A stretch of DNA of 64,000 bases from UBA5066 sp048500275 (GCA_048500275.1 JASNYI010000002.1:310001-374000); one strand, 5' to 3'. Shown: positions 52,132-62,114, counted from the first letter of the stretch. A program made the numbers and translations. Notes: generated by a model from the letters alone, not told the origin.

Positions 52132-53307
52132 TCAGCCTCGCGGGGGCAGAGCGGCCCGGACCCTCTGGCCGTCCTCCGTCTTCCCGGGAGCGCGGACGAC
52201 CGGATCCCCCTCGGCGAGGCCGGCGAGGACCTCGGCCACGGCGCCGCCGCGCGCGCCGAGCTTCACGGGGGTCCGCACGGCCCTGCGGCCCCGGATCGCG
52301 AGGACCCAGGGGTCCGAGGCGGCATCGCGCACCGCCTCGAGGGGGAGGACGAGGACGCCCCGCTTCGTCTCGACCTCGAGCTCCACGGAGAGGGTCATGT
52401 CGGTTCGCAGCTCGGCGGGAGGATCGGGAACGCGAAGCTTGACGTCGACCGTTCCTCTCGCGACGTCGACGCCCGGGGAGATGGAGATGACCTCTGCGGC
52501 GAAGGACCGGTCCGGAAACGCGTCCGCCGAAGCCCGGGCCTTCTGGCCGACCTTGAGCGAGGGGAGGTTCTTTTCGTCGGGCTGGGCCAGGAGCTGGGTT
52601 TCCCGCTCGAGGGCGAGGACGAGGAGGACCCTCCCGGGAGAGACCACGTCCCCCGGCTCGACGGACCTGACGAGGACGACACCGGGCTCCGGCGCGACGA
52701 CGCGATGCTGGTCGAGCCGGGCCTGCGCGGCGGCCACGGCGGCCGCTGCGGAACGTTCGTCGACCCCGCCCTCCGCCGCGGCCCTCGCCGCCGCGTCGGC
52801 CGAGACGAGGGCGCTCCGGGCGAGGTCGCGGGCTTTCCTGGCGTCGTCCTCCTCCCGCTCGCTGACGAAGCCCTCCGCGCGCAGCGAGGCGATGCGCGAG
52901 AGCTGCCGCTCCTCGAGCGAGAGCCTGAGCGCCGCCTGCGTCCGCAGCTCTTCGGCCTCCCGCCGCTGGGCTCCGCGCGCCTTTTCGAGCCGCGCCCGGA
53001 CCTCGGCAAGCCCCGCCGCGGCCTCGCGCTCGTCGAGCCGGACGAGGAGCTGGCCGGCCTCGACCCGGTCCCCCTCGTCGACGAGGACCGCTTCGACCCT
53101 CCCCGTCACGGGGGACCCGAGGGAGGCTTTCGAGCGGGCCAGGACCCGGCCGCTGACGACGAGAGTCTCGAGGAGGTCGGTCCGCTCGACGAGGACCGCC
53201 TCGACGGCGCGGCCGCGGAGGGCCCGGACCGCGAAGACGAGGAGGAGGAGGGCGAGGAGCGCGGCCGCGACGCGGATCGCTCGGGAGCGGGGCAGGGAGA
53301 GGGCCAT
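52132..53307 (-). CDS. HlyD-like periplasmic adaptor of the second exporter
   Basis: The 391-residue protein has an N-terminal anchor (RVAAALLALLLLVFAVRAL), lipoyl half-motifs (SPVTGRVEAVLVDEGDRVEAGQ and VVAPEPGVVLVRSVEPGDVV), a long Ala/Arg/Glu coiled coil between them (about 95-185), and a membrane-proximal C-terminal domain. It is the first gene of the minus-strand operon. Such adaptors bridge the inner-membrane pump to an outer-membrane channel in the periplasm. Cargo is unknown. Confidence 0.92.
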   Translation of the reverse strand: MALSLPRSRAIRVAAALLALLLLVFAVRALRGRAVEAVLVERTDLLETLVVSGRVLARSKASLGSPVTGRVEAVLVDEGDRVEAGQLLVRLDEREAAAGLAEVRARLEKARGAQRREAEELRTQAALRLSLEERQLSRIASLRAEGFVSEREEDDARKARDLARSALVSADAAARAAAEGGVDERSAAAAVAAAQARLDQHRVVAPEPGVVLVRSVEPGDVVSPGRVLLVLALERETQLLAQPDEKNLPSLKVGQKARASADAFPDRSFAAEVISISPGVDVARGTVDVKLRVPDPPAELRTDMTLSVELEVETKRGVLVLPLEAVRDAASDPWVLAIRGRRAVRTPVKLGARGGAVAEVLAGLAEGDPVVRAPGKTEDGQRVRAALPPRG

Positions 53308-53396
53308 CGTCCGAAGTGTGGCACGGCCGGGGCCGTGCGGGGGCCCGGGCGGCCCCCGTCTCGCATGTCTGCGATGAAGAGGGGCGAAAGGAAGAA

Positions 53397-53424
53397 GGGG
53401 GAGCGACTCGACAGCCGCTCCCCC
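53397..53424 (-). terminator. Terminator of the first M43 protease gene
   Basis: GGGGGAGCG and CGCTCCCCC form perfect 9-bp arms with a 10-base loop, 27 bases past the stop at 53452. On the minus strand the hairpin is followed by CTTCTTCCTTTC, a pyrimidine run fitting Rho-independent termination. Confidence 0.75.
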
Positions 53425-53451
53425 GGGACGTCGCGCTTTCGAAGCGGAAGC

Positions 53452-54411
53452 CTACTTGCCGGAGCGGTAGCTGTCCCACATGCCGCGCATCCGGCTGACC
53501 TGGCCGGAGGAGAAGCGGTTCATGCAGCTGTCGTCGGTGTAGTCCATGAAGTTCGTGATCGGGTCGAGACCCGTCATCGTCGGGCAGCTGTCGCGGCCCG
53601 TCGGGCAGCCGGAGGCGGCGCTCTTCTCCGCCGGGGTGTCGGAGACGTAGTCGCCCGAGGTGGTGCAGCCGTTCTGGAACGTGTGGTAGAGCCCGAGCCA
53701 GTGGCCCACCTCGTGCGTCCCGGTGTCGCCGAGGTTGTAGGGAGAGGCCGTCCCGCCCGGGAGCGAGGAGTAGAGGAGGACGACGCCGTCCCTCGACTTC
53801 GCGCCGGCGTAGTCCCACGGGAAGGTCGCCCAGCCGAGGAGCCCGCCGCCCGGGTTCGCGGTGTAGATGTTCAGGTCGTCGGCCGTGCCCTTGCGGAGGG
53901 CGGCCTTGGCCTGGGCCTCGGCGGTGGAGCCGTGTCCCATCGTGTACCAGGTCGCGTTCGTCGTCCGGTCGACGGAGATGAGCTGGAACTTCAGCCCCAT
54001 GCCGGAGTAGGCGCTGTTGAGGACGGCGATCTGGTTGTTGATCATCGTCGTCGTGACGTCGCCGTTGGAGATCCCCGTCCCCTTGCGGATGACGTGGAAG
54101 TAGACGTTCACGTAGGTCGGGCTGGTGAAATAGGACTCGAAGTCCGAGCCGGGCCTCTGGCCGAGCTGGAAGAGGAAATCCTCCTCGATGTCGGCCATCG
54201 TGTCGGCGTCGGGATGGACGGTCTGGCAGCGGCGCCCGGCCTCGATGAAGGCCTGCTGGCTCGTCCACTCGTCGCCTTCGAACGGGAACACGTCTTCGGC
54301 GTGGACGGGATCGTCCGGCCTCTGGTGCTCCTCGTCCACGTCGGGCGGGGCGGCCATGACGGTGAGAGCGAACGGCAGGAACAAGGCGGCCAGAAGGGGC
54401 TTGGCGTTCAA
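53452..54411 (-). CDS. Secreted M43-family zinc metalloprotease (first paralogue)
   Basis: The 319-residue protein starts at TTG 54411, with GGAGGAG upstream; the paralogue has the same start context. It has a signal peptide (MNAKPLLAALFLPFALTVMA) and a propeptide-like region to about 90. The catalytic domain begins YVNVYFHVIRKGTGIS and carries the zinc site HEVGHWLGLYH (about 237-247). A Met-turn-like NFMDYTDDSCM and four or more cysteines for disulphides follow. This is the pappalysin/cytophagalysin family. It should be exported and digest protein outside the cell. Upstream elements at 54455-54470 and 54546-54569 suggest sigma-54 control. Confidence 0.94.
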   Translation of the reverse strand: MNAKPLLAALFLPFALTVMAAPPDVDEEHQRPDDPVHAEDVFPFEGDEWTSQQAFIEAGRRCQTVHPDADTMADIEEDFLFQLGQRPGSDFESYFTSPTYVNVYFHVIRKGTGISNGDVTTTMINNQIAVLNSAYSGMGLKFQLISVDRTTNATWYTMGHGSTAEAQAKAALRKGTADDLNIYTANPGGGLLGWATFPWDYAGAKSRDGVVLLYSSLPGGTASPYNLGDTGTHEVGHWLGLYHTFQNGCTTSGDYVSDTPAEKSAASGCPTGRDSCPTMTGLDPITNFMDYTDDSCMNRFSSGQVSRMRGMWDSYRSGK

Positions 54412-54454
54412 CGTCGTCTCCTCCTCGAGTCCCGGTCTTGATCTGACCCGAGAA

Positions 54455-54470
54455 CGCCAGAATCGTGCCA
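54455..54470 (-). promoter_or_regulatory. Sigma-54-type promoter of the first M43 protease
   Basis: On the minus strand TGGCAC-GATTC-TGGCG reads as a -24 TGGCAC and a -12 with GC at the invariant spacing. It gives a start near 54444 and a leader of about 33 bases to the TTG at 54411. The paralogue has the same element in the same place. Motif seen; sigma-54 use inferred. Confidence 0.65.
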
Positions 54471-54545
54471 GGCTGGATCGACGGATCAGAGGCCGTTTCG
54501 GGTCAGTTTCGATACCACCTTCGGGCCGAACCCGGGGCCGTTCCT

Positions 54546-54569
54546 GACCAGAGGGTCGGCCCCGGACCC
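54546..54569 (-). promoter_or_regulatory. Candidate enhancer site of the first M43 protease
   Basis: Half-sites arranged GACC-N4-GGTC-N7-GACCC, centred about 82 bp upstream of the -24 element (palindromic part 54546-54557). The identical arrangement precedes the paralogue. Distance and symmetry fit the binding site of an AAA+ activator of sigma-54. No such activator gene is in the window. Confidence 0.55.
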
Positions 54570-54675
54570 CGTGACGTCGGATGTCCGCAGCGCACGGGGT
54601 CGATGGCGGGATCCCCTCCGCCGGATCCCGGGTGGAGCCCTGCCTCGAGCGTTCGCAGGGATCGGCGAGAAAGCG

Positions 54676-54709
54676 GAACGGGGAGCGGTCCGCAGACCGC
54701 TCCCCGTTC
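54676..54709 (-). terminator. Strong terminator of the second M43 protease gene
   Basis: A perfect 15-bp stem (GAACGGGGAGCGGTC with its complement) and a CGCA loop, 26 bases past the stop at 54736. On the minus strand it is followed by CGCTTTCTCGCC. Together with the first protease's promoter region it fills the 324-bp gap 54412-54735; no gene is seen there. Confidence 0.8.
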
Positions 54710-54735
54710 GGGATGCGAACTCTGGTGCGGAGGTC

Positions 54736-55689
54736 TTACTTGCCGGCGCGGTACGCGTCCCACATGGCGCGCATGCGGGCGACCTGCCCGGCGGAGAAGG
54801 TGTTCATACAGTAGTCGTCGGTGTAGTCCATGAAGTTCGTGATCGGGTCGAGGCCGGGGAAACGGCTCCCGGTGCAGCTGTCGCGGCCCGTCGGGCAGCC
54901 GTAGGCGGCGCTGCGCTCGGCCGGCGTGTCGGCAACGTAGTCGCCGGCCTTCGTGCCGTCCTTGCAGCCGCCCTGGAACGTGTGGTAGAGGCCCATCCAG
55001 TGCCCGACCTCGTGCGTTCCGGTGTCGCCGAGGTTGTACGGGGCCGCGGTGCCGCCGGGGACGGAGGAGTAGAGGAGGACGACGCCGTCCTTGCTCGGGG
55101 AGCTGCTGTAGCTCGACGGGAAGGTCGCCCAGCCGAGCAGCCCGCCGCCCGGGTTCGCGGTGTAGATGTTCAGGTCGTCGGCAGAGCCGCGCCGGAGAGC
55201 GGCCTTGGCCTGCGCTTCGGCGGTCGTGCCGTGGCCCATCGTGTACCAGGTCGAGTTCGTCGTCCGGGTGACCTCGATGAGCTGGAAGCGGACGCCCGTG
55301 GAGGCGTAGGCGTCGTTCAGGACCTGAATCTGGGCGTCGATCTGCGACTGCGGGATGTCGCCGTTGGAGATGCCCGTTCCCTTGTTGATGACGTGGAAGT
55401 AGACGTTCACGTACGTCGGGCTCGTGAAGAGCGACTCGAACGCCGACTCGGGGCGCAGGCTCAGCTCGTGGAGGAACTCCTCCTCGAGAGCGGCCATCGT
55501 GTCCGCGTCGGGGTGGAACGTCTGGCAGCGCCGGCCGGCCTCGACGAACTCGCGGTGGCTCGCCCACTCCTCACCCTCGAAAACGAACGGCTCCTGGGCG
55601 TGGCGGTGTCCCACCAGCTGCTGTTCGGCGTTCACGGTGAGGGCCATCGGGAGCATCAGGGCGGCGATCAGAAGGGGCTTGGCGTTCAA
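54736..55689 (-). CDS. Secreted M43-family zinc metalloprotease (second paralogue)
   Basis: The 317-residue protein starts at TTG 55689 after GGAGGAG. It has a signal peptide (MNAKPLLIAALMLPMALTVNA), a shorter pro-region, YVNVYFHVINKGTGIS, zinc site HEVGHWMGLYH and Met-turn-like NFMDYTDDYCM. It is closely similar to the neighbour over the whole catalytic domain but diverges in the pro-region (QQLVGHRHAQEPF against DVDEEHQRPDDPV). The pair arose by tandem duplication and each copy keeps its own promoter and terminator, so separate regulation or dosage is implied. Target proteins are unknown. Confidence 0.94.
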   Translation of the reverse strand: MNAKPLLIAALMLPMALTVNAEQQLVGHRHAQEPFVFEGEEWASHREFVEAGRRCQTFHPDADTMAALEEEFLHELSLRPESAFESLFTSPTYVNVYFHVINKGTGISNGDIPQSQIDAQIQVLNDAYASTGVRFQLIEVTRTTNSTWYTMGHGTTAEAQAKAALRRGSADDLNIYTANPGGGLLGWATFPSSYSSSPSKDGVVLLYSSVPGGTAAPYNLGDTGTHEVGHWMGLYHTFQGGCKDGTKAGDYVADTPAERSAAYGCPTGRDSCTGSRFPGLDPITNFMDYTDDYCMNTFSAGQVARMRAMWDAYRAGK

Positions 55690-55739
55690 CGTCTTCTCCT
55701 CCTCGATTCAAGGGCCGGACTTTCCGGTTGCGGCCAATG

Positions 55740-55755
55740 AGCGAGAAGCGTGCCA
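55740..55755 (-). promoter_or_regulatory. Sigma-54-type promoter of the second M43 protease
   Basis: On the minus strand TGGCAC-GCTTC-TCGCT has a full -24 TGGCAC and a -12 with GC at the required spacing, close to consensus TTGCT. The start would be near 55729, about 40 bases before the TTG at 55689. Same layout as 54455-54470. Confidence 0.7.
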
Positions 55756-55831
55756 TCTGAATCTGCAGGCCTTCCGGGTCGTTTGGGTCAGAAGCTGATC
55801 CGATTCAGCCCGAGTTTGGGGGTATTTTGTT

Positions 55832-55855
55832 GACCCATGGGTCGGACCGAGACCC
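55832..55855 (-). promoter_or_regulatory. Candidate enhancer site of the second M43 protease
   Basis: GACCCATGGGTC is a perfect 12-bp palindrome (55832-55843), followed after 7 bases by another GACCC. Its centre lies about 82 bp upstream of the -24 element, the same distance as in the paralogue. Additional GGGTC half-sites occur at 55776-55780 and 55785-55789. Likely bound by a sigma-54 activator dimer; inferred. Confidence 0.6.
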
Positions 55856-55870
55856 GAATGAGACCAATAA

Positions 55871-57097
55871 TCAATCAATGACGGGAGACGCGGGGGCTCG
55901 GCTCGGAATCCCGGCCAGGAAGCCGAGGAGATCGCGACCGATCTCGTTCGCATCGAAGAAGGTCGTCACTCTTCGCCGGCCGGCCCGACCGATCGAGACT
56001 GCCCGGTTCCGGTCGGCGAGGAGTGCGGCGCAGGCCCCTGCCAGGAGGTCCGGACCGTCGGCGAGGAGGATCTCCTCTCCGTCGCAGGCGTCGATCCCGG
56101 TGGCACCGAGGCGGGTCGAGACGACGGGAACACCGAGCGCCATCGCTTCCAGGATCTTGACCCGCACGCCACCGCCCGCGAGAAGGGGCACGACCATGGC
56201 CGCTCCCGAGGCCAGGAACTCCCGGGCGTCCGTCACCCGGCCGAGGAATCTGGCTCCCTCGACCCGGAAGGCGCATTCGAGGCCGCGGGGAGGATTGCTG
56301 CCGCCGACGTGGAACCGGGCGCCGGGGACGGCCCGCCGGACGAGCGGCCAGGCGCTTTCGAGGAACCATCGCACCGCGTCGAGGTTCGGGGTCCAGTCGA
56401 GAGAGCCGAGGAAGACGAGCGTGAGTGGGTCGCCCTGGCCGGACCGGTCGGGGCATTCGCTCGTCGCGATCCCGACGGGGGAGACGTGGACGGGAATTCT
56501 CGCCCCGAGCTGCCGGTAGTCGTCCGCGTCCTCCCGGGTGACCGGAAGGACGGCGTCCAGGTCGTTGACGGTGGCGGCCTCGTATTCCCGGAGGCGGTTC
56601 GAGAGGTGCTGCAGGTAGAAGCGCTTCGCGCCCGCACGCTCGACCCTCGCGAGGCCTTCCCAGATGCGGTGCTCGACGTTGTGCGAGCGCAGGACGACGG
56701 GGGCGCGGGTCGCCGAACGAAGCGCGGGAAGGTACGGGACCATGAAGAGGCTCTCGAGGAGGACGACGTCGGGGGGCTCCTCGCGGACGACCTCGAGGAG
56801 GCGCCGCTCGAAAGCCCCGGAGAGGAACCTCTCGACGTTGTAGGAACCTCCGAAAAGGAGGCTCCGGAGCGCCCCGCCGACCGTGACCGACGTGTCGACG
56901 TCGACCGCCTCGAGCCGGAGCGTCCGGGCCTCCTCCGGCAGGGCCGTCAGGTCCGCCCGGTGCTTGGCGGGGTTGAGGGAAAGCGTTCGGACGGAGGCCC
57001 CGGCCGCCCGCAGGGAAAGCGCGAGCATGCGCATCGCCACCCGGCCTCCGTCGTCGGCGGGCCACGGGACCTTCGGGCAGAGCTGAAGGATGCGCAT
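55871..57097 (-). CDS. Glycosyltransferase family 4-like protein
   Basis: The 408-residue protein has the GT-B fold. The N-terminal domain begins MRILQLCPKVPWPADDGGRVAMRML; the C-terminal domain has LVFLGSLDWTPNLDAVRWFLE, FLGRVTDAREFLASGAAMVVPLLAGGGVRVKILEAMALGVPVVST, the sugar-nucleotide-binding stretch of retaining GT4 enzymes. It resembles transferases annotated as sugar transferases of the PEP-CTERM/EpsH type. It transfers an unknown sugar in the cytoplasm. It stands alone between the proteases and lipoamide dehydrogenase. Confidence 0.92.
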   Translation of the reverse strand: MRILQLCPKVPWPADDGGRVAMRMLALSLRAAGASVRTLSLNPAKHRADLTALPEEARTLRLEAVDVDTSVTVGGALRSLLFGGSYNVERFLSGAFERRLLEVVREEPPDVVLLESLFMVPYLPALRSATRAPVVLRSHNVEHRIWEGLARVERAGAKRFYLQHLSNRLREYEAATVNDLDAVLPVTREDADDYRQLGARIPVHVSPVGIATSECPDRSGQGDPLTLVFLGSLDWTPNLDAVRWFLESAWPLVRRAVPGARFHVGGSNPPRGLECAFRVEGARFLGRVTDAREFLASGAAMVVPLLAGGGVRVKILEAMALGVPVVSTRLGATGIDACDGEEILLADGPDLLAGACAALLADRNRAVSIGRAGRRRVTTFFDANEIGRDLLGFLAGIPSRAPASPVID

Positions 57098-57119
57098 CGG
57101 GCTCCCCCGCGGACGAGAA

Positions 57120-57142
57120 GGCCCGGCGGCGGGCGCCGGGCC
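57120..57142 (-). terminator. Hairpin after lipoamide dehydrogenase
   Basis: GGCCCGGCG and CGCCGGGCC make a 9-bp stem with a 5-base loop, 30 bases past the stop at 57172, followed on the minus strand by TTCTCGTCC. A probable transcript end. Confidence 0.6.
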
Positions 57143-57171
57143 GGGGTCACGGCGCGAGCGGGGGCCCCCCC

Positions 57172-58599
<1,428 letters not shown>

Positions 58600-58729
58600 C
58601 TCACGTAACTCCTGGGCGCCTCGCCGGCGCGAATGCGTGTCCGGGGCGCCTTCGTGAGCGGCGATTATAGGGAACCGCTCCCGGCAGGCCCGGCGGGTCC
58701 GACGCGGAGGCGGAGAGCCCGGAAAGGAA

Positions 58730-58761
58730 GAGCGGCGCGGCGTTCTCACGCCGCGCCGCTC
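58730..58761 (-). terminator. Strong terminator of the Spy-like gene
   Basis: A perfect 14-bp stem (GAGCGGCGCGGCGT and its complement) with TCTC loop, 24 bases past the stop at 58786, followed on the minus strand by CTTCCTTTCC. Confidence 0.8.
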
Positions 58762-58785
58762 GGGCCGAAAGGCAGCCGGGGTCGG

Positions 58786-59292
58786 TCAGTCGATGGGAGG
58801 CGGAGGGCCGGGGCGTCCGTGCCCGCGGCCGCCGGGGGCGAGGGCGCCTCGCCGCATCTCGCGATGGGCGTCCCGCCAGCCTTCCAGTCTCGCCCGCTGT
58901 TCCGGGGTGAGGATCGCCTCGAGCTTCTCCCTCGAGGTCTCCCGCTCCTGTCGCATCGTGGTCCGATGGGCCCTCGCCTTCAGGAAGGCCGCCCCGACGG
59001 CCGCCGGGTCGGCATCCGGGGCCTCGGCCGACGCCCGGAGCGCCTCGCGCAGGGCGCGCCCCTCCTGGCGCAGGGGCTCGAGCCGCGCCCTTTCGGCGGC
59101 GAAGAGCACTTTCAGCTTTTCGTTCTGCTCGCTCGTCAGGTCGAGGGTCGCCAGCGCGGCCCGCAGGCCTCTGCCGGGAGCTCCGTCTCTTCCCCCCCGG
59201 GGGCTCTGCCCGGCGAAGGCGGCGCCCCCTGCCAGGAGCAGGCCCAGCGCGACCGCGGCGGTCGTGAGCCTTCGGGTCGTCGTGCTTTTCAT
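58786..59292 (-). CDS. Spy/CpxP-like periplasmic protein
   Basis: The 168-residue protein has a signal peptide (MKSTTTRRLTTAAVALGLLLAGGAAFA) and two LTxxQ motifs, LTSEQNEKL (about 52-60) and LTPEQRARL (about 128-136), in an otherwise helical, Arg/Glu-rich body, the Spy/CpxP/CnrX signature. These proteins act as periplasmic chaperones or metal sensors. The tail is Gly/Pro-rich. It is divergent from the next gene; the 189-bp gap between them holds both promoters, with a short CACA-A-TGTG repeat near 59401. Confidence 0.88.
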   Translation of the reverse strand: MKSTTTRRLTTAAVALGLLLAGGAAFAGQSPRGGRDGAPGRGLRAALATLDLTSEQNEKLKVLFAAERARLEPLRQEGRALREALRASAEAPDADPAAVGAAFLKARAHRTTMRQERETSREKLEAILTPEQRARLEGWRDAHREMRRGALAPGGRGHGRPGPPPPID

Positions 59293-59481
59293 GATCGTCT
59301 CCTTTCCTCGTCCGGGCCCCGGGGTCCCTCCCCGGACACACGGACAGACGACGGTCGCGGCGGTTTCGTTTACCGGCCTGCGGGAGCCCCCCCGCGATGG
59401 CCCACAATGTGCAATGGTGTCCACGCCTGCGTCTTCCGGCACGGGACGACCCCCGCGGAGGACGAGAAACGGAGGACCGAG

Positions 59482-60120
59482 ATGCTCCTGACCCGTCGGT
59501 CGATCGCCCTTCTCGCCTGCGTCGCGCTCGCCGGCTCCCTCTCCGCCGCGCCGGCCCCCTCGCCCGTGAAACGCCTCGGAAAGACGGTGGTCCAGCACAA
59601 GGACGAGAGGGTGAAGGCCATTCTCTCGTGGCGCTTCGCGAACCAGACCTTCGAGAAGGAGCCGTGGTTCCTCCTCGAGCTCGCCTTCGCCTCCGAAGGG
59701 GGGAACGTCGAGCTGAACCGCGAGGACGTGTCTCTCCTGACGCCGGGCGGGGAGCGGCTTTCGCTGCCGGGACAGAAGCGCCTCGCCGAGGGCCTGAAGG
59801 ACGTCCGCTGGTTCCTGCAGCGGTCGTCCGTGGCGCGGGACCCGCTCACGGGGTACTTTTCCCGCCAGGACCTCGAGCGGCGGCTGCCGTTCTTCGGAAT
59901 CCCGGGCGAGCAGATCGTCCAGGACGAGGTCGGCGGAGGGCACTCGATGCTGATCCGCGGAGACCTCTTCTTCGAGGCGCCGGCCGGCTCCTGGAAGCCG
60001 GGCCGCTACACGCTGGTCCTGAAGAACAAGACGATGGACGTCGAGCTGCCGTTCACGCTCCCGGCGGACGACCCGAAGCAGGAGGCGAAGCCGGGAGACG
60101 AGAAGATCGTGCCCTGGTGA
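59482..60120 (+). CDS. Secreted protein of unknown function
   Basis: ATG 59482 follows GGAGG at a good distance and opens a signal peptide (MLLTRRSIALLACVALAGSLSAAPA). The 212-residue mature protein is rich in beta strands, for example DERVKAILSWRFANQTFEKEPWFLLELAFAS and KPGRYTLVLKNKTMDVELPFTL. It carries no cysteine pair or known catalytic motif. I do not recognise a family. Codon pattern and start context support a real gene. Confidence 0.8.
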   Translation: MLLTRRSIALLACVALAGSLSAAPAPSPVKRLGKTVVQHKDERVKAILSWRFANQTFEKEPWFLLELAFASEGGNVELNREDVSLLTPGGERLSLPGQKRLAEGLKDVRWFLQRSSVARDPLTGYFSRQDLERRLPFFGIPGEQIVQDEVGGGHSMLIRGDLFFEAPAGSWKPGRYTLVLKNKTMDVELPFTLPADDPKQEAKPGDEKIVPW

Positions 60121-60160
60121 GCCGTCGGGGATGCCCGGCGGCGTCCTCGCGCCGTGACCG

Positions 60161-61198
60161 TCACTGCCACCGGAAGACCCGGACCGCCACGAGGAACGAG
60201 ACCGTCCCCGTGACGACGAGGACGACCAGCTCGAGGCCGAGGCCGGTGAGCGGGCGTCCTTCGGTCATCACGGCGCGGAGCGCGTCGTTGAGCGCCGTGA
60301 GCGGGAGCGCCCGGATGAGCGGGTGAACCGCCTCGGGGAACCTCTCCCACGAGAAGAACGTCCCCGAGAGGAGCCACATCGGGAGCATCACGAGGTTCAT
60401 CAGGCCGCTGACCCCTTCGATCGTCCTCGTCCGCGACGCCACGAGGAGGCCGAGGCCGGCGAACGAGGCGGCCCCGAGGAGCGAGACGACGGCGAGCGCA
60501 GCTATGGAGCCGCGGACCTCGACCCCGAACGCGAGCCGCCCGAAGCCAACGAGGACCGCGACCTCGAAGACGAGAAAGAGGAGCCGCGCGAGCATCTGCG
60601 AGAGGAGGTACTCGCTCCGGCGCATCGGCGTCGCCGCGAGGCGCTTCAGGAGCTTCTTCGTCCGCGCGTTGACGATGGAGAAGCCGAGGCCCCACATCGA
60701 GGTCCCCATCAGGTTGAGGCCGAGGAGGCCCGGGAGGAGGAAGTCAATGTAGCGCGAGCCGGGCTCGGTGACCGGGCTCTCGCGCGGCGCGAGCGGGTCG
60801 GCCCGGCCCGCGGCCCGCTGGAGGGCGTCGTCCACCTCGAGGCGCGCCGCGCGGGCGTCGGGGCGGGTCGGGTCGAGGCGGTAGACGGGGCCCCCGTCGT
60901 CCTCGACGAGGAGGGAGATCTTCCCGGTCCGGAGGGCTTCCCGGCCCTCGGCCTCCCCGTAGGTGCGGACCGTGAGGGCGGGCGAAGCGCGGAGAGCGTC
61001 CGACGTGTACGTGGAGAGCGGCCCCCGGACGACGCCGACCGGGATCCTCTCGGGGGCCTTCCCGCGGAAGGCGAGGCCCAGGGCGAGGGCGAGGAGGACC
61101 GGGAAGGCGAAGACCCAGAACATCGCCTCGGTCTCCCGCACGAACTCGCGAAGCCGCGCGATTGTCAGCTCGAGGAGCGCAGGTAAGGGCCTACGCAT
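60161..61198 (-). CDS. ABC-2 type transporter permease
   Basis: The 345-residue protein has an N-terminal helix (about 22-42), an extracytoplasmic domain of about 130 residues and five C-terminal helices with the ABC-2 pattern FLLPGLLGLNLMGTSMWGLGFSIV and LPMWLLSGTFFSWERFP. It overlaps the ATPase gene by 8 bases (61191-61198) and forms an exporter with it. Such pairs move antibiotics, lipids or polysaccharide precursors; no cargo gene is nearby. Confidence 0.92.
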   Translation of the reverse strand: MRRPLPALLELTIARLREFVRETEAMFWVFAFPVLLALALGLAFRGKAPERIPVGVVRGPLSTYTSDALRASPALTVRTYGEAEGREALRTGKISLLVEDDGGPVYRLDPTRPDARAARLEVDDALQRAAGRADPLAPRESPVTEPGSRYIDFLLPGLLGLNLMGTSMWGLGFSIVNARTKKLLKRLAATPMRRSEYLLSQMLARLLFLVFEVAVLVGFGRLAFGVEVRGSIAALAVVSLLGAASFAGLGLLVASRTRTIEGVSGLMNLVMLPMWLLSGTFFSWERFPEAVHPLIRALPLTALNDALRAVMTEGRPLTGLGLELVVLVVTGTVSFLVAVRVFRWQ

Positions 61199-62114
61199 CC
61201 CGCAGCCTCCGCCCCGTCCTCGCGACGAAGAGGTCCTCGAGCGTGGCGCGGTGGGTGGCGAGGGCCAGGAGTCGGGCGCCGGCGGCGTCGGCCGCGGCGA
61301 GGAGGGCGGGAACCGTCTCGGCGAGGTCCCGCACCCCGAGCGCCCACCCGTTTCCGTCGGCGTGCAGCTCGGCGACGCCGGGGAGCGAGGAGAGCGCCTC
61401 CCGCGAGAGCGGCGGCTCGGTCTCGAACTCGACGACGCTCGTCGCGTGGAGGGAGGCGATCAGCTCCACCGGCGTGCCGAGGGCGATGACCTTCCCGTGG
61501 TCGACGATCGCCACGCGGTCGCAGAGGCGCTCGGCCTCGTCCATGTAGTGCGTCGTGAGGAGAACGGTCCCTCCGCCCGCCCGGAATCGCTCGACCTGCT
61601 CCCAAAGGTCCCGGCGGCTCTGCGGGTCGAGGCCGGTCGTCGGCTCGTCGAGGAAAAGGAGCTCCGGCGCGCCGACGAGGGCGCAGGCGACGGCGAGCCG
61701 CTGGCGCTGGCCGCCGGAGAGCTTCCCGACGCGCGCGCGTCGCTTCTCGACGAGGGAGAGGGTCTCGAGGAGCTCCTCCGGGTCGCGTCCCCTCCGGTAG
61801 AAGGAACGGAAGAGGAGGACCGTCTCCTCTACGGTGAGCTTGTCGGCGAGCTGCGTTTCCTGGAGGGAGATGCCGAGCCTCTCCCGCAGAGAGTGACCGT
61901 CGCGCCCCCAGCGCTCGCCGAGCACCTCGACCTCGCCGGCATCGGGTGCCGTGAGCCCCTCGAGGATTTCGATCGTCGTCGTCTTCCCCGCGCCGTTCGG
62001 TCCGAGGAGGCCGAAGCACTCGCCCCGGAAGACCTCCAGGTCGAGGCCGTCGACGGCGACGACGTCCTCGTAGCGTTTCACGAGCCCGCGGCAGTGGATT
62101 GCGTCAGGCGGCAC
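61191..62114 (-). CDS. ABC-2 type transporter ATPase
   Basis: The 307-residue protein has GPNGAGKTTTIE, SLQETQLADKLTVEE (Q-loop), signature LSGGQRQRLAVACAL, Walker B LLFLDEPTTGLDP and TTHYMDEAE. The C-terminal 80 residues form the extra domain of DrrA/CcmA-like ATPases. Its start ATG 62114 opens MPPDAIHCRGLVKRYEDV. It energises the ABC-2 permease downstream. Drug or polymer efflux is possible. Confidence 0.94.
   Translation of the reverse strand: MPPDAIHCRGLVKRYEDVVAVDGLDLEVFRGECFGLLGPNGAGKTTTIEILEGLTAPDAGEVEVLGERWGRDGHSLRERLGISLQETQLADKLTVEETVLLFRSFYRRGRDPEELLETLSLVEKRRARVGKLSGGQRQRLAVACALVGAPELLFLDEPTTGLDPQSRRDLWEQVERFRAGGGTVLLTTHYMDEAERLCDRVAIVDHGKVIALGTPVELIASLHATSVVEFETEPPLSREALSSLPGVAELHADGNGWALGVRDLAETVPALLAAADAAGARLLALATHRATLEDLFVARTGRRLRDA

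Noticed and set aside
53322..53337. TGGCAC-N5-GGGC resembling a sigma-54 element on the plus strand
   Set aside because: No plus-strand gene follows; -12 bases are poor. Considered chance in GC-rich DNA.
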